A stretch of DNA of 64,000 nucleotides from Anodontia alba (Eukaryota; Mollusca; Bivalvia; Lucinida; Lucinidae): positions 28,216,581 through 28,280,580 of the forward strand of contig OZ024828.1 of NCBI GenBank assembly GCA_964016985.1. The letters are read 5' to 3'. Within the stretch, counting starts at the first letter, position 1; every line of letters starts with the position of its first letter. Under the pieces are notes generated by a model. That model saw only the letters and a list, made by a program, of their open reading frames with translations. It did no database searches and was not told the origin of the DNA. Made by a program: the position numbers and the translations under genes. This document shows, piece by piece, positions 43,122 through 52,914 of this stretch.

Positions 43122-43900
43122 AAAATGTTTTACATAATAGTTACATGCTATTAAAACTCTTATTGTCCTCCGTTTCATTCCATCAAAATTAGTCCCATTG
43201 TGTCTCTTTTTATGCACATATGCGTTTCTAAGAATACCAAAACAAAACCAGTGCTATAAATGTAAATTGGACTCTTACCCTATATTTTTAATAGTCCGTT
43301 TCGGTTTAGTTTCGTAAGTCAAGGTACCCCTAAATGTCTACCATCTAAAAACGGCAAGCACTAAGTATATTATGCTTTTAGAGCTGATAACAGGAAGTCA
43401 AGTAAAAAATGGCGAAATGTCTACATGAAGCATGCTTTTAGATAATGAGTAAATAAGAAGTCACTAAAGTGGCCTCCTTGTAAAAGATGGTGGAGTATCC
43501 AAAGTGAATCATCCTTTCAGCGTCTACCGGAGCAAACAGGAGTCGCAGAAGTCTTCTCCCTTGTAAGAAATAAATGACAAATTACCAAGTATACCATGCT
43601 AAGTTGAGCAAACAGGAAGTCACTTGTCTCCCTTGTAAAACATGGTGGTCTGCAAAGTGTTTGGTGCTGAGATCAAGCAGGCAGTCATTTAAGTTGTCTC
43701 CCTTGTAGAAATAGCAGAAAATATATAGAGGATATTCAAATGAGTGAATACATTTCATCGAGTGAAGTGAAAAAAATGTATATTTCATGAGTGTCTCCCT
43801 TGTAGAAATAGCGGAAAATATAAGGGCTGCATTCAAGTGTCAGTTACCATCATCCCCATTCGACCTCTGAAGTGTCAAGAATTAACCAACGAATAACCAT
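42396..43900 (+). repeat. Degenerate tandem array E, about 75-90 bp units
   Basis: Units recur with AAGTGTATCATGCTTTCAG, GAGCAAACAGGAAGTCAC and TCTCCCTTGTAAAA (for example near 42438, 42512, 42600, 42658, 42729, 43540, 43610). The array is interrupted by a TIR element at 42765-43329. Further E units occur at 45290-45350 and 45680-45900. It is non-coding. Confidence 0.75.
42765..43329. mobile_element. TIR element with about 50-bp ends and 8-bp flank repeat
   Basis: The left GGTACCTAGATTTACGAAAA... continuing to ATTAAAAATATAGGG and the right CCCTATATTTTTAATAGTCC... to CTTACGAAA-complement and GGTACC are inverted repeats of about 50 bp at roughly 88% identity. TAAACGTC before and TAAATGTC after are a possible 8-bp duplication, the size made by hAT transposases. 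A 30-nt poly-A run (43089-43119) lies inside. There is no transposase. Confidence 0.68.
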
Positions 43901-43989
43901 GCTTTGTTGGTTCTCCACTCTGGAGAATGTCAGACAGGAAGGACCTAGTAATGTGGAGCTAACCTCCAGAAGTTACTACTGACCAACAG

Positions 43990-44620
43990 ATACAAGAAGA
44001 GGACCGAAAGCAGGAGGCAGCCTGCATCCTCTGCTGGCGAGTGGCCTCGCCAGCCCGCTCCAGCCAGACGTCAGACCGATGCCTCCAGACGACGCCAGAG
44101 AAAGAGACACCACCACCAGCACCACAGACATTGAAGATCAACACAGCTACCATCACAGTACAAAGACCAGCGAAGACCGCAGAGATCACACCTTCACCAA
44201 TTATACAGAGACCAGCTACACCGCCTCCTTCTCTAGAATCACCACCGACAGCCAAAAACGTCGCTGGCGAAGAACACTGCACCCACGCAGTACTTCCATG
44301 TCAACATTGAGGAAGAATACCCTCTACACGAGTACAACCTCACGGATGTCACCTCTATAAAGTTCAAGGCCATCGCTAAAGCTCAAAAGACTGCCAAGAG
44401 ACAACGAAAAAATCAACGTTGACCTACCGGTCTATTTCATTTACCATAGAGACAACCAACACTGGAATCTTTATCAAGGAACCTACTTCAAAGTTCTACG
44501 ACAAAATCTGGTAGGAGTACATTGAAGAGCTCTACAAGTCACTAAACAACGGAAGTCAGCATACTGGTACGACACCCTGGAGCAATCGTGCAGTGACCCC
44601 TTAGGGGGAAGTGGAGGACT
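43990..44620 (+). pseudogene. Decayed coding-like stretch, unrecognised protein
   Basis: Successive frames read like protein but are broken. From 44041 a Pro/Thr-rich frame (ETPPPAPQTLKINTATITVQ) runs to a stop at 44308-44310. A second frame from about 44265 gives YFHVNIEEEYPLHEYNLTDV and a basic end KTAKRQRKNQR. A third from about 44380 gives NVDLPVYFIYHRDNQHWNLY and, past a TGA, KSAYWYDTLEQ. The shifts between frames and the stop suggest an old gene, possibly of a mobile element. I do not recognise the family. Base composition differs from the neighbours. Chance reading of GC-rich DNA remains possible. Confidence 0.4.
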
Positions 44621-44689
44621 ACCACTTCGTCTGGTACCGCCAAGTTACCTTGGTACGACTTACTCCTAAGTAGGTCAAACTTGCGACAC

Positions 44690-44778
44690 ACAGACTTGGG
44701 TGAGGACACCAAATAGACTTTTGGGTGAGGACACCCTCTCGGCTCCTGGATGAGGACACCCCCTCTGCTCCTGGGTAA
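44690..44778 (+). repeat. Three tandem units with GGGTGAGGACACC
   Basis: TTGGGTGAGGACACC occurs near 44696 and 44723, and CTGGATGAGGACACC near 44752, spaced about 27-31 bp, followed by a fourth partial CTGGGTAACACC. Confidence 0.75.
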
Positions 44779-45361
44779 CACCCATCTTGCATCCTTTCCA
44801 GTGTCTGACCGACCGACATGTGGCTAGCGAGTGCACCATACTCTCGACTAGAGCTGTGTGCCTAATGCATTCTGCAGTCAGAATAGACACGCATTAGGTA
44901 CAAGATTAAAAGCTCAAACTTTTTGGCTGATCCTCAAAATTCTGCAACAGGCTGGACTACTACTCTCGCACAAGGTCTGGATGTGCACACACTCCGTGTC
45001 TGGGCGAGGTGACCTAGTTATGAATTATAACTAGGCACCGTTTCAAGCCAACCCAGTAGTCCAGTAAAAGTAATCCAGATTTATCTGGCGCTGCCTCTAT
45101 GCGACTCAGTTGCCTGGTAGCGTTAAAAATCTGGAAACTGAACTGTGCCAGTTACTTGCGAGTTTTCCCTGGACCTCTGCTCCTGTTGGTGCTCATCATG
45201 TACAGGGATCCAGTGCAAAACGTTCGCTAAAACTGTACGTACTACTGAACACAGCCCAAGTGTATCAAGCTTACACAATAGATCTAAAACATGGCGGAAA
45301 GTCTACCATGTATACTATGCTCTTAGACAATAAGCAAACTGGAAGTCACTGCCGTTTCCGG

Positions 45362-45650
45362 CTGGCCTCGGTGGCTCAGTTGGATGCGCCGTCTGAATGG
45401 AGACCAGGATGTTGCGGGTTCAACCCCCGCCGAGGTCGGTAAAATTCTTTCGTAGATTGATCATGAAATATTTTTCTCGTCATTCTCTCCCTTCCGCTGA
45501 TTCAAGAAGGGCAGTTGTCAGTTTTTGGCGAAAGAATGTGCTCAATACTAGTTATCCGCTTAAGAGGAGTAAGGCTGCCCAGTAAACGTGTGGTTAGGTA
45601 AACCGACTGCGCTCGACATGACCCCATTGGGTTGACTGGGCCGTAAAACA
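45362..45650 (+). mobile_element. SINE family 1
   Basis: GGCCTCGGTGGCTCAGTTGG head, GGGTTCAACCCCCGCC box, body and GGGCCGTAAAACACAAAACA tail. A few small changes are present. CCGTTTCC before it and CCCTTTCC after it may be a mutated target-site duplication. It lies within array E. Confidence 0.9.
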
Positions 45651-45900
45651 CAAAACACTACCCTTTCCTTTTTTTTTTTTAAATGGCGGAAAGTATGCTT
45701 TTAGAGTTTAGAACAGGAAGTCACTAGTTTCCCTTGAACAAAAAGGCGTAAAGTCTACAAAGTGTATCATTTCCTTAAATATTTCCGTACTTTCAGTCTA
45801 TTCGCCTTCACTAGTTTCCCTTGAACAAAAAGGCGTAAAGTCTACCAAGTGTATCATTTCCTCAAATATTTCCGTACTTTCAGTTTATTCGCCTTCCTGT
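45651..45900 (+). repeat. Array E units with an 87-bp tandem duplication
   Basis: TCACTAGTTTCCCTTGAACA starts at 45721 and again at 45808, giving two nearly identical 87-bp units. Confidence 0.8.
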
Positions 45901-46421
45901 ATCGTGTCCGAGAATATTGCTGGATGAGTGGTAGTTTAGACTCGGATCAGATGCCGCATGTATTAGGACTTTTTAATATTTTTTCCAAGAAAATAGGGTT
46001 TCGCATTTCATGACATCAGGGTGACATTCATGGTCCTGTTGGCTCACAATTTTCATTAAATTCAATCCTTATTTTCTGAGAAAATCTGCCACCTGCTAGT
46101 TTGTCATTATAATTTGAAAACTGGAACCAGTAATAAATATAATTGGGATCTTTTAGGTTGGCAGATGGGGTAAGGAGATTTTTAGGCCTAATGGAAAAAC
46201 TTATTTTAAAAATGTCAGCTATTTTATTTGATACTTTAGGGACATGGATACACAAGTTTTTGTCGAATTATTTGGTCCCTTTCCGGCAGTTTGGGAGCAT
46301 ACTCATTTAGAGTGAACAGCTTTTCATCTAATGCAGGAAAGGTAAGCCGCAAAACCGGTCTCCCTTGTGAAAAAATGGCGGAAATTTATTGTGTCCAGTC
46401 CCACTCAACGTTTAATGCTTT
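45901..46421. other. Non-coding sequence
   Basis: A family G trace at 45930-45960 and an E trace (TCTCCCTTGTGAAAAAATGG) at about 46360. The rest is unassigned. Confidence 0.4.
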
Positions 46422-46527
46422 CCCAGCAGGCACTGAACGTTGAAACAATGCTGACTGAACACACAGTTGAAACCACGTTGCAGCTGTTTTAATGTCGACG
46501 TTGTTACAACATTGTGTGTCTGCTGGG
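46422..46527. mobile_element. 106-bp MITE with CCCAGCAG/CTGCTGGG ends
   Basis: The ends CCCAGCAGGCA and TGTCTGCTGGG are inverted repeats. The inside is built from GAACGTTGAAAC and GACGTTGTTACAAC words. Short elements of this look are, as I recall, widespread in aquatic animals. Non-coding. Confidence 0.75.
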
Positions 46528-46817
46528 CTGGCAACTATTATAAAGCCCATCCCTACATGCGAGTCTCATTTTGTCCGAAGTGGGCTTTCTCAACAATTGC
46601 CGGTGAAAATATTTTATTTGAATATTGTAAATTTTGCTAGAAATAATGCAAGGACATGCCACTTTAATCCTTTCAGTCCTCCACTTTGAAATAGCATTAC
46701 TTTTGCAAAAAAAAAATGTAGATCTATACAGATAAGCCAGCTTGTAACATCCGGATCTATATTTTGCAATTCAAAAACTTGATGCACCCCTTTGCAAAGA
46801 TGGAATTCAAAAAAAAG
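46528..46817. other. Non-coding sequence
   Basis: Nothing recognised. Confidence 0.4.
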
Positions 46818-46896
46818 GTAAGAGAAAAGTCCAGGGAGTGCCACAATCAGAAGCCACAGCCCTTCCCAGACACCAAAGAGGAAGAGAAAACAGACA
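46818..46896. repeat. Repeat N, copy 2, left part
   Basis: AGTCCAGGGAGTGCCACAAT...GAGGAAGAGAAAACAGAC matches 38170-38240. It is cut by the element at 46897; the rest of N reappears at 48108 after about 1.2 kb. Confidence 0.75.
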
Positions 46897-47640
46897 ACAA
46901 GAGGCCCACAGTCACGGTTCGCTCACCTGAGTGACATATAGCCACTGCAGATATGCAGATGTTACGCAACAGTTTTCCAATCCTATCATGGCAACTAATG
47001 AATTATCATTTGAGCAGTTCTTAGTTTTGAAGAAAAATATATGGGCCTGACAGTCAATGGAGCATGATCATTTGAATTTGAATAAACTATCAATCACATT
47101 TCAACAGAAGGATCATGGTGAAATTTGGTGGAAATTGGCTAAGTGGTTTCTGAAGAATCCCGATTTTTAATATACATGTAAACAGCACAGTGGCAGGGAA
47201 ACAGAATAAATATAAACCAGATGATGGCCATCTTAGATTTCCAATCAGAAGAAGTCACTTTGATACTTTCAATATACATATGTAAATGTATATGGCCCAT
47301 ACAAATGGGGAAGCAAATTTGACCTTGGAGGTAAAAAGGTCTTTTGGTAGATCTCCTGTCCCCTATAATTTGTGCAAGGATTACGACCCAGGGATTATTT
47401 GGTTCTGGAGAAGAAGATTTTTAAAGGTTTTTACCATATATAGGCATGCGGCCATCTTGGTCAACGGATCGCGACCATTTTAGCAATTTTTCGTTCCCCT
47501 ACTCTAAGGAGGCTCCATATGAAATTTGAGCAAAATTGGCTCAGCGGCTTCAGAGGTCGTTTGAAACTGTTAACGGACAGACTGATGGACGAAAAGTGAT
47601 CACAATAGCTCATCCTGAGCAGAGCTCAGGTGAGCTAAAA
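46897..47640 (-). mobile_element. 'TTAGCTCACCTGAG' element, copy 3, reverse
   Basis: CAAGAGGCCCACAG at the left and GAGCTCAGGTGAGCTAAAA at the right are the right and left ends of copies 1 and 2, reversed. It has about two internal units (CCATATATAGGC, GAAATTTGAGCAAAATTGGC). It is the shortest copy. Confidence 0.82.
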
Positions 47641-48107
47641 ACCAAACGCAAAATCGTATATATGTACGAAAAGCTCAGATGATGGGGAGGGAAGGTAACT
47701 CGAGGGTAATTGTGGTACGGGTATTCGAGCCAGTATTTCGAAACTTACCCCAATCATATACCTGGCCTTTGAAAAAACGGACCCATTCATATACTAGTCC
47801 GTCTGAAATGTTGACCTATTCATATACTGTCCTTCTGAGTTTTTGTACCCATTTGTTGCTGGTAGTTTGACAAATATAGCAGTCAATTCATTGAATACCA
47901 AGAGAACAAGTAGCCTCTGAATCAAAAATATGTGCATGTACCAGGATACATCAGAAAAGTGGGACCTTTCATATACTATCCAGAAAAAATGGGGCCAATC
48001 ATATACTTTTTGCTGAAAAATAGGGGCCAATCATGGATGCGCTGAAAAAGGGGGCCATTCGGCACGCACATCCAGATTATGCAAACCCCCTCCCCCCCCC
48101 ACCCCCC
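47641..48107. repeat. Segment with degenerate 'CCATTCATATAC' tandem words
   Basis: ACCCATTCATATACTAGTCC, ACCTATTCATATACTGTCC, ACCTTTCATATACTATCC, GGGCCAATCATATACTTTTT and GGGGCCAATCATGG recur at roughly 35-45 bp in two groups, of opposite orientation in part. It ends in a C-rich run (48087-48107). It lies between the two parts of repeat N. Confidence 0.6.
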
Positions 48108-48348
48108 CAAGGACGAAAAGCAATTAAAATCAGCTCTCTCTCTTCCCCAAGTGAAGTAATTGCAATGCTATAATGACTGAAAAACACGAGAAAATAACAC
48201 AAGGCAAGACTTAAAACAAATCACCTCGCAGAATAAACCACAAAGCAACAAAGTTAAGACCAAAACTGGGACCACTACCTTAGAACGGTCAGTAGAGTAA
48301 ATCATTTTTTGTGGGGTGGGGGTTCAGAATAAACCACCAGGGTGGTTT
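48108..48348. repeat. Repeat N, copy 2, right part
   Basis: GACGAAAAGCAATTAAAATC...TTAGAACGGTCAGTAGAGTA matches 38270-38460. A small GTGGGGTGGGGG insertion is at about 48310. Confidence 0.75.
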
Positions 48349-49030
48349 AAAGCACTTTTACAGCCGCCCACTTCACCATTGGTTCTGATGCTACTCTTAA
48401 TACGGAAATACATAAAAATTCAGTTCGCATAAAGGCTCCCAACATGAGTACACATGGCTTATTCTACTGTGTGCCAGAGTAAAAACCAAGTTGAACCATG
48501 GCAGGCCAGGAAGTGAATTAAAATCCATTTACACAGCTTTTAAATTGCTGCAGTGTCGGATTCAGAAGGGGTTCAGTCAAACCCCGCTTTGACTCAAAAT
48601 TTTATTTTGATGGGAAATTTGGGATAAATCTGATATGAATACCATATATACCCATATCTAAAAGCACTTTTACAGACGGCCACTTCTCCCTGGGTCCCGA
48701 TGCTACTCATAATACAGAAATGCATAAAAATTTGTTTCCATAAAGGCTCCCAACTGGAGTACTCACGGCTTATTCTACTGTGTGCCAGAGTAAACGAAAA
48801 CCAATACTTGAACCGCGGCAGGCCAGGCCAAGCCAAAGACATATTGTCAAACCCCAACCCACTGGTTAAAGTTTTACAAAGAGGCCATCATTGAGTCCCC
48901 ACCCTCCAAGTCTACTTCAGAAATGTAGTTAACTCAAATCTGCCCTTCTTCAACCGTTTACACAGCTTTTAAATGCTGCAGGGTCAGATTCAGAAGGGGT
49001 TCGGTCAAACCCCGCTTTGACTAAAAATTT
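48349..49030 (+). repeat. Two diverged direct repeats, about 310 and 430 bp
   Basis: AAAGCACTTTTACAG begins at 48349 and 48661. GGCTTATTCTACTGTGTGCC, then GCTGCAGTGTCGGATTCAG (48547) or GCTGCAGGGTCAGATTCAG (48975), occur in both. The second copy has about 115 extra bp between 48822 and 48940. Confidence 0.8.
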
Positions 49031-49307
49031 CATTTTGATGGGAAATTTTGGTTAAGTCTGATAATTTTAATACCGCATTTACCCTAAATATTCACACCCA
49101 TGCTCTTTAACTTACACATCTCTTCAAAAACTCTTTACTCTGTGTGTGTGTGTAAAATTGCTGAAATAGTGGCAGTGAAGACCCTGATCAGATCCCTCTG
49201 ATCTGGGTCTAAATGGTTTGCTAAGGTATATCTGTCCGAGTACATAAAGCACAGTAACTTTATCAAATCAAACTCGCTCTCAGAAATCATTCTGGATAGG
49301 CCCTTGT
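48967..49307. mobile_element. TIR element with G-type core
   Basis: Left GCAGGGTCAGATTCAGAAGG and right AGAAATCATTCTGGATAGGC followed by CCTTGTGC are imperfect inverted repeats similar to the 36805-37072 element. The inside has TACCGCATTTACCCTAAATA and GACCCTGATCAGATCCC/CTGATCTGGGTC, a family G core. Confidence 0.55.
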
Positions 49308-49908
49308 GCTGTATTTACCATAACAACCCTAAATACTTCCTTATCATAATGGTCCTAAAATACTTCTTACCATACTGGTCCTAAAATTTGAACAAGTCCA
49401 TTTTACCACTTGTTGTACAAGATGAGTGAAAACAGTGCAGACCCTGATCAGCGCAAATGCAATTATCTTATCTGGGTCCACATGATTTGCTCCAGCCGAA
49501 TACTTCAGGTTTTTAGGGTAAATATTATACAATATATATTTCTGTATTTTTTTTTTTTTCAAGAAATTAAAAATTTTAAATGTACAAATTCCACTGAAAT
49601 AAAGGTTTCTTGTCATACAAATTGTTTTAATTTTCCTAGAAATAGATGTTTAAATATGCCATACTGTTACTTTTTTCCCACCCGAAATAAATTATGTCAC
49701 ACAAATTTTCTCCTGAAAACCCTGTATTTACCTTAAGTATTCAGACAGATAGTTCGAACAGTGAATACCCTGCTCAGACATCACATTGTATACCATTTTT
49801 ATGACATTTCATGAAGTAAACTAGATTTGTCCAAATTTTGACAAGTATGGTGAAGAGTTTAAATGTCTTATTATTTATGATAAATAAGGTAGGCCTCCAC
49901 ATTTCAGG
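49308..49908. mobile_element. Family G copies and unassigned sequence
   Basis: A G centre at 49425-49500 (GTGCAGACCCTGATCAGCGC...TCTGGGTCCACATG), flanked by TACCATAACAACCCTAAATA and GTTTTTAGGGTAAATATTA. A T run is at about 49549-49560. Nothing else. Confidence 0.55.
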
Positions 49909-50127
49909 GCCCAGTTGTTCAAAGTGTTGTTAGCTTAACAAGCTAGTTAGTGGTCAAAACGTTAACTGTTCTAGTAAGTACAATATCAAATTCAGTTATT
50001 TTTGCTGAAAAAATGCGTGTAGCTTTTCACATTTTTTCAGCAAAAATATTAGCATATTTGCCATATTTCATGATCAAAGTTTTGAGGATACGTTAACTAA
50101 TGACATCGTTAGTTTTGACAACTGGGC
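49909..50127. mobile_element. MITE family C (GCCCAGTTGTTCAAAG ends)
   Basis: GCCCAGTTGTTCAAAG at the left and TTTTGACAACTGGGC at the right are TIRs. Inner arms with GTTAGCTTAACAAGC and a central TTTTTGCTGAAAAAATG/CATTTTTTCAGCAAAAA palindrome are shared with 62283-62522. Confidence 0.82.
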
Positions 50128-50339
50128 CTAGGCCAACTGGACATGCACACAATGTAATTCAAGGGGAAGAATTCGAGCAATTCAAGGGGAGAAAAGAAAA
50201 CAAACACGTTTAAACAGGAGTGGAGCAATTTAGAACTTTCTGCTTGTCCAAGAAAAAAAATCATTTCTGGTCAAAGCATAATTTGTCCACCCCTGTTTCT
50301 TTCATTTCAATCATTTTAGCAGAAGACAAAGCATTCTAT
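50128..50339. other. Non-coding sequence
   Basis: GTTTAAACAGGAGTGGAGCA and AATTTGTCCACCCCTGTTTC (about 50209-50301) form a loose inverted pair. Its words (GGGGTGGACAAATAGTGC, ACTCCTGTTTAAATG) also occur inverted at 35103-35200, so it may be another small element. Confidence 0.5.
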
Positions 50340-51985
50340 CACAGCCCTAGATTCTATACATGAAAGTGAAGGCCTGATTATACTACATGGACATGCAGGC
50401 TGATCCAGACTCGCTTTCACCAGTAGAATCAACAGCCAAGATTCCTTCTGTGAAGAGTGAAAGCCCTGATCATATTACAAGTACAAGCAGGCTGATCCAG
50501 ACCTTCACTATTCATGGGTACAATCTACATGTATGACAGCAAAGGTTCTTTCCATGAACATTACAGAACCTGATAATACTACATGGACATGCAGGCTGAT
50601 CCACAACTTCACTATTCATAAGTAGAATCTACAACAGCCAAGATTCTTTCCATGAACATTTCAGGACCGGATCATACTACATGGACATGCAGGCCGATCC
50701 AGAACTTCACTATTCACTAGATTCTTTCCATGAACAGTGAAGGCATTTATCATACTACAGAGACAAGCAGGCTGATCCAGACCATCTCTTTTCACCAGTA
50801 GAATCTACAATAGCCAAGATTCTTCCCATGAACATTTCAGGACTGGATCATACTACATGGACACGCAGACTGATCCAGAACTTCACTATTCACTAGATTC
50901 TTTCCATGAACAGTGAAGGCATTTATCATATTAGAGACAAGCAGGCTGATCCAGACCATCTCTTTTCACCAGTAGAATCTACAATAGCCAAGATTCTTCC
51001 CATGAACATTTCAGGACCGGATCATACTACATTGACACGCAGACTGATCCAGAACTTCACTATTCACTAGATTCTTTCCATGAACAGTGAAGGCATTTAT
51101 CATACTACAGAGACAAGCAGGCTGATCCAGACCATCTCTTTTCACCAGTAGAATCTACAATAGCCAAGATTCTTCCCATGAACATTTCAGGACTGGATCA
51201 TACTACATGGACACGCAGACTGATCCAGAACTTCACTATTCACTAGATTCTTTCCATGAACAGTGAAGGCATTTATCATACTACAGAGACAAGCAGGCTG
51301 ATCCAGACCATCTCTTTTCACCAGTAGAATCTACAATAGCCAAGATTCTTCCCATGAACATTTCAGGACTGGATCATACTACATGGACACGCAGACTGAT
51401 CCAGAACTTCACTATTCACTAGATTCTTTCCATGAACAGTGAAGGCATTTATCATATTACAGAGACAAGCAGGCTGATCCAGACCATCTCTTTTCACCAG
51501 TAGAATCTACAATAGCCAAGATTCTTCCCATGAACATTTCAGGACCGGATCATACTACATTGACACGCAGACTGATCCAGAACTTCACTATTCACTAGAT
51601 TCTTTCCATGAACAGTGAAGGCATTTATCATACTACAGAGACAAGCAGGCTGATCCAGACCATCTCTTTTCACCAGTAGAATCTACAATAGCCAAGATTC
51701 TTTCCATGAACAGTGATGGCCTTGATCATAGTATAATGAAGTGCCAGCTGATCAATACCTTCACTATTAACCTGTACAGCCAAGATTCTTTCCATAACAG
51801 TGAAGGCTCTGATCATAGTACAATGACAGGCCAGCTCATCCAGACTTTCACGTTTCACCTGTAGATTCTATAACAGCCAAGATTCTTTCCATGACAGATA
51901 AGGCCCTGAACATACTACAGGTACATGCAGGCTGATCTAAATCTCCACTTTTCACCAGTAGATTATATAAATGCCAAAATTCTTT
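50340..51985 (+). repeat. Satellite S, first block
   Basis: Monomers of about 98 bp with GGACATGCAGGCTGATCCAG, CTTCACTATTCACCAGTAG, CAACAGCCAAGATTC and TTTCCATGAACAGTGAAGG. Many monomers are variant in length. It includes the higher-order segment at 50637-51690. Each monomer holds CCTTCACTATTCA and TGAACAGTGAAGG, an inverted pair about 35 nt apart. Confidence 0.92.
50637..51690 (+). repeat. Higher-order repeat: six 176-bp dimers
   Basis: GCCAAGATTCT starts at 50637, 50813, 50987, 51163, 51339 and 51515, with the next at 51691: spacing 176, 174, then 176 bp. Each dimer joins one shortened monomer (about 79 bp) to one full monomer (about 97 bp). Units are nearly identical, unlike the surrounding satellite. 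Confidence 0.95.
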
Positions 51986-52914
51986 CCATAACAGTGAGGG
52001 CTAACTTATTTTATTGTTATCCGTGAAATCAGTGTATATCTGGTGAAAATAAAAGTGGTATTAATCACAAGTGAATTGATATCGTATCATTTCACTAGTG
52101 ACAGATACGATTCATGTTTTCACTCCTCGCTTTGGGCGACTTCGGTTTTCTTCTTTGTTTCAGGTGTGGATCTTACCTGCACTTCAGATTTTTGAACACC
52201 TCTAACTTCTTTGTTTCTTAACTAAAGTATCAAGTGTTGGTATGCATTTTCTTAGTAAGAATGTAAGTAACAGTTTGGTATCAAAATTATTTCGATTTGC
52301 TGACTTTTTTTTTTTTTTTTTTTTGTCTCTCCAGCGTTTCTCATGTTAAGCACTGAGCCTCGACGCCATCATGACGTTCATGTTTTGTTTGGTGACATTA
52401 TTTTTGGCGTCAGAAACGCGCATTGGTGTGTAAACAATAAAAAAAAAAAAAAAAAAAAAATTTACTCTTTTTCAGTGAATACCTTAAAAAAATTTTCATC
52501 TCTTTTAATGAAAACATTTGCCGGCCTCGGTGGCGCAGTTGGATGCGCGTCCGACTGGAGACCAGGAGGTCGCGGGTTCGACCCCCGCCGAGGTCGGCAA
52601 CATTCTTTCGTGGAGATTGATCATGAAATATTTTCTACGGTCATTCTCTCCCTTCCGCTGATTCAAGAAGGGCAGTTGTCAGTTTCTGGCGAAAGAATGT
52701 GCACAATACTGGTTAACCGCTTGGAGGACTAAGCCTGCCCAGTAAACGTGTGGTTAGGTAAACTGACCGCGCTCGACATGACCCCATTGGGTTGACTGGG
52801 CCGTAAAACCTCAACACAACAATAATGAAAACATTCAAATTTTCCACTCGTGCTTCGCACTCGTGAAAATACTGATGTTTTCATTACACTCATGACAATA
52901 TTTATGGTATTCAC
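51986..52914. other. Insertion in satellite S, with GTGAAAA-type ends
   Basis: It separates two satellite blocks. The left contains ATCCGTGAAATCAGTG and TCATTTCACTAGTGAC; the right contains CACTCGTGCTTCGCACTCGT and GAAAACATTCAAATTTTCC. It looks like a separate AT-rich element, itself carrying the SINE at 52519-52822. A T run (about 52305-52324) and an A run (about 52439-52460) lie inside. Confidence 0.55.
52519..52822 (+). mobile_element. SINE family 1, full length with TSD
   Basis: Head GCCGGCCTCGGTGGCGCAGT, box GGTTCGACCCCCGCC, complete body and tail GTAAAACCTCAACACAAC. A 13-bp duplication TAATGAAAACATT lies at 52506-52518 and 52823-52835. The head-stem pairing is nearly perfect. It is the best-preserved tRNA-like head in the window. 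Confidence 0.94.

Larger units (their letters stand above)
43905..45265. other. 1.36-kb insertion of unknown type in array E
   Basis: Array E stops near 43905 and its words resume near 45265. The block between is richer in GC and in CCACCAG/CCAGC words than anything nearby and holds the coding-like stretch listed next. A palindrome CCTAGTTAT/ATAACTAGG lies at 45014-45036. I found no terminal repeats. Confidence 0.55.

Noticed and set aside
44041..44310. Pro-rich 89-codon frame as an intact small gene
   Set aside because: It stops abruptly while coding-like text continues in other frames; treated as part of a decayed stretch instead.
52519..52600. Functional tRNA gene at the SINE head
   Set aside because: It has A and B boxes and a good terminal stem, but the same head is joined to the same SINE body in many copies and carries target-site duplications.
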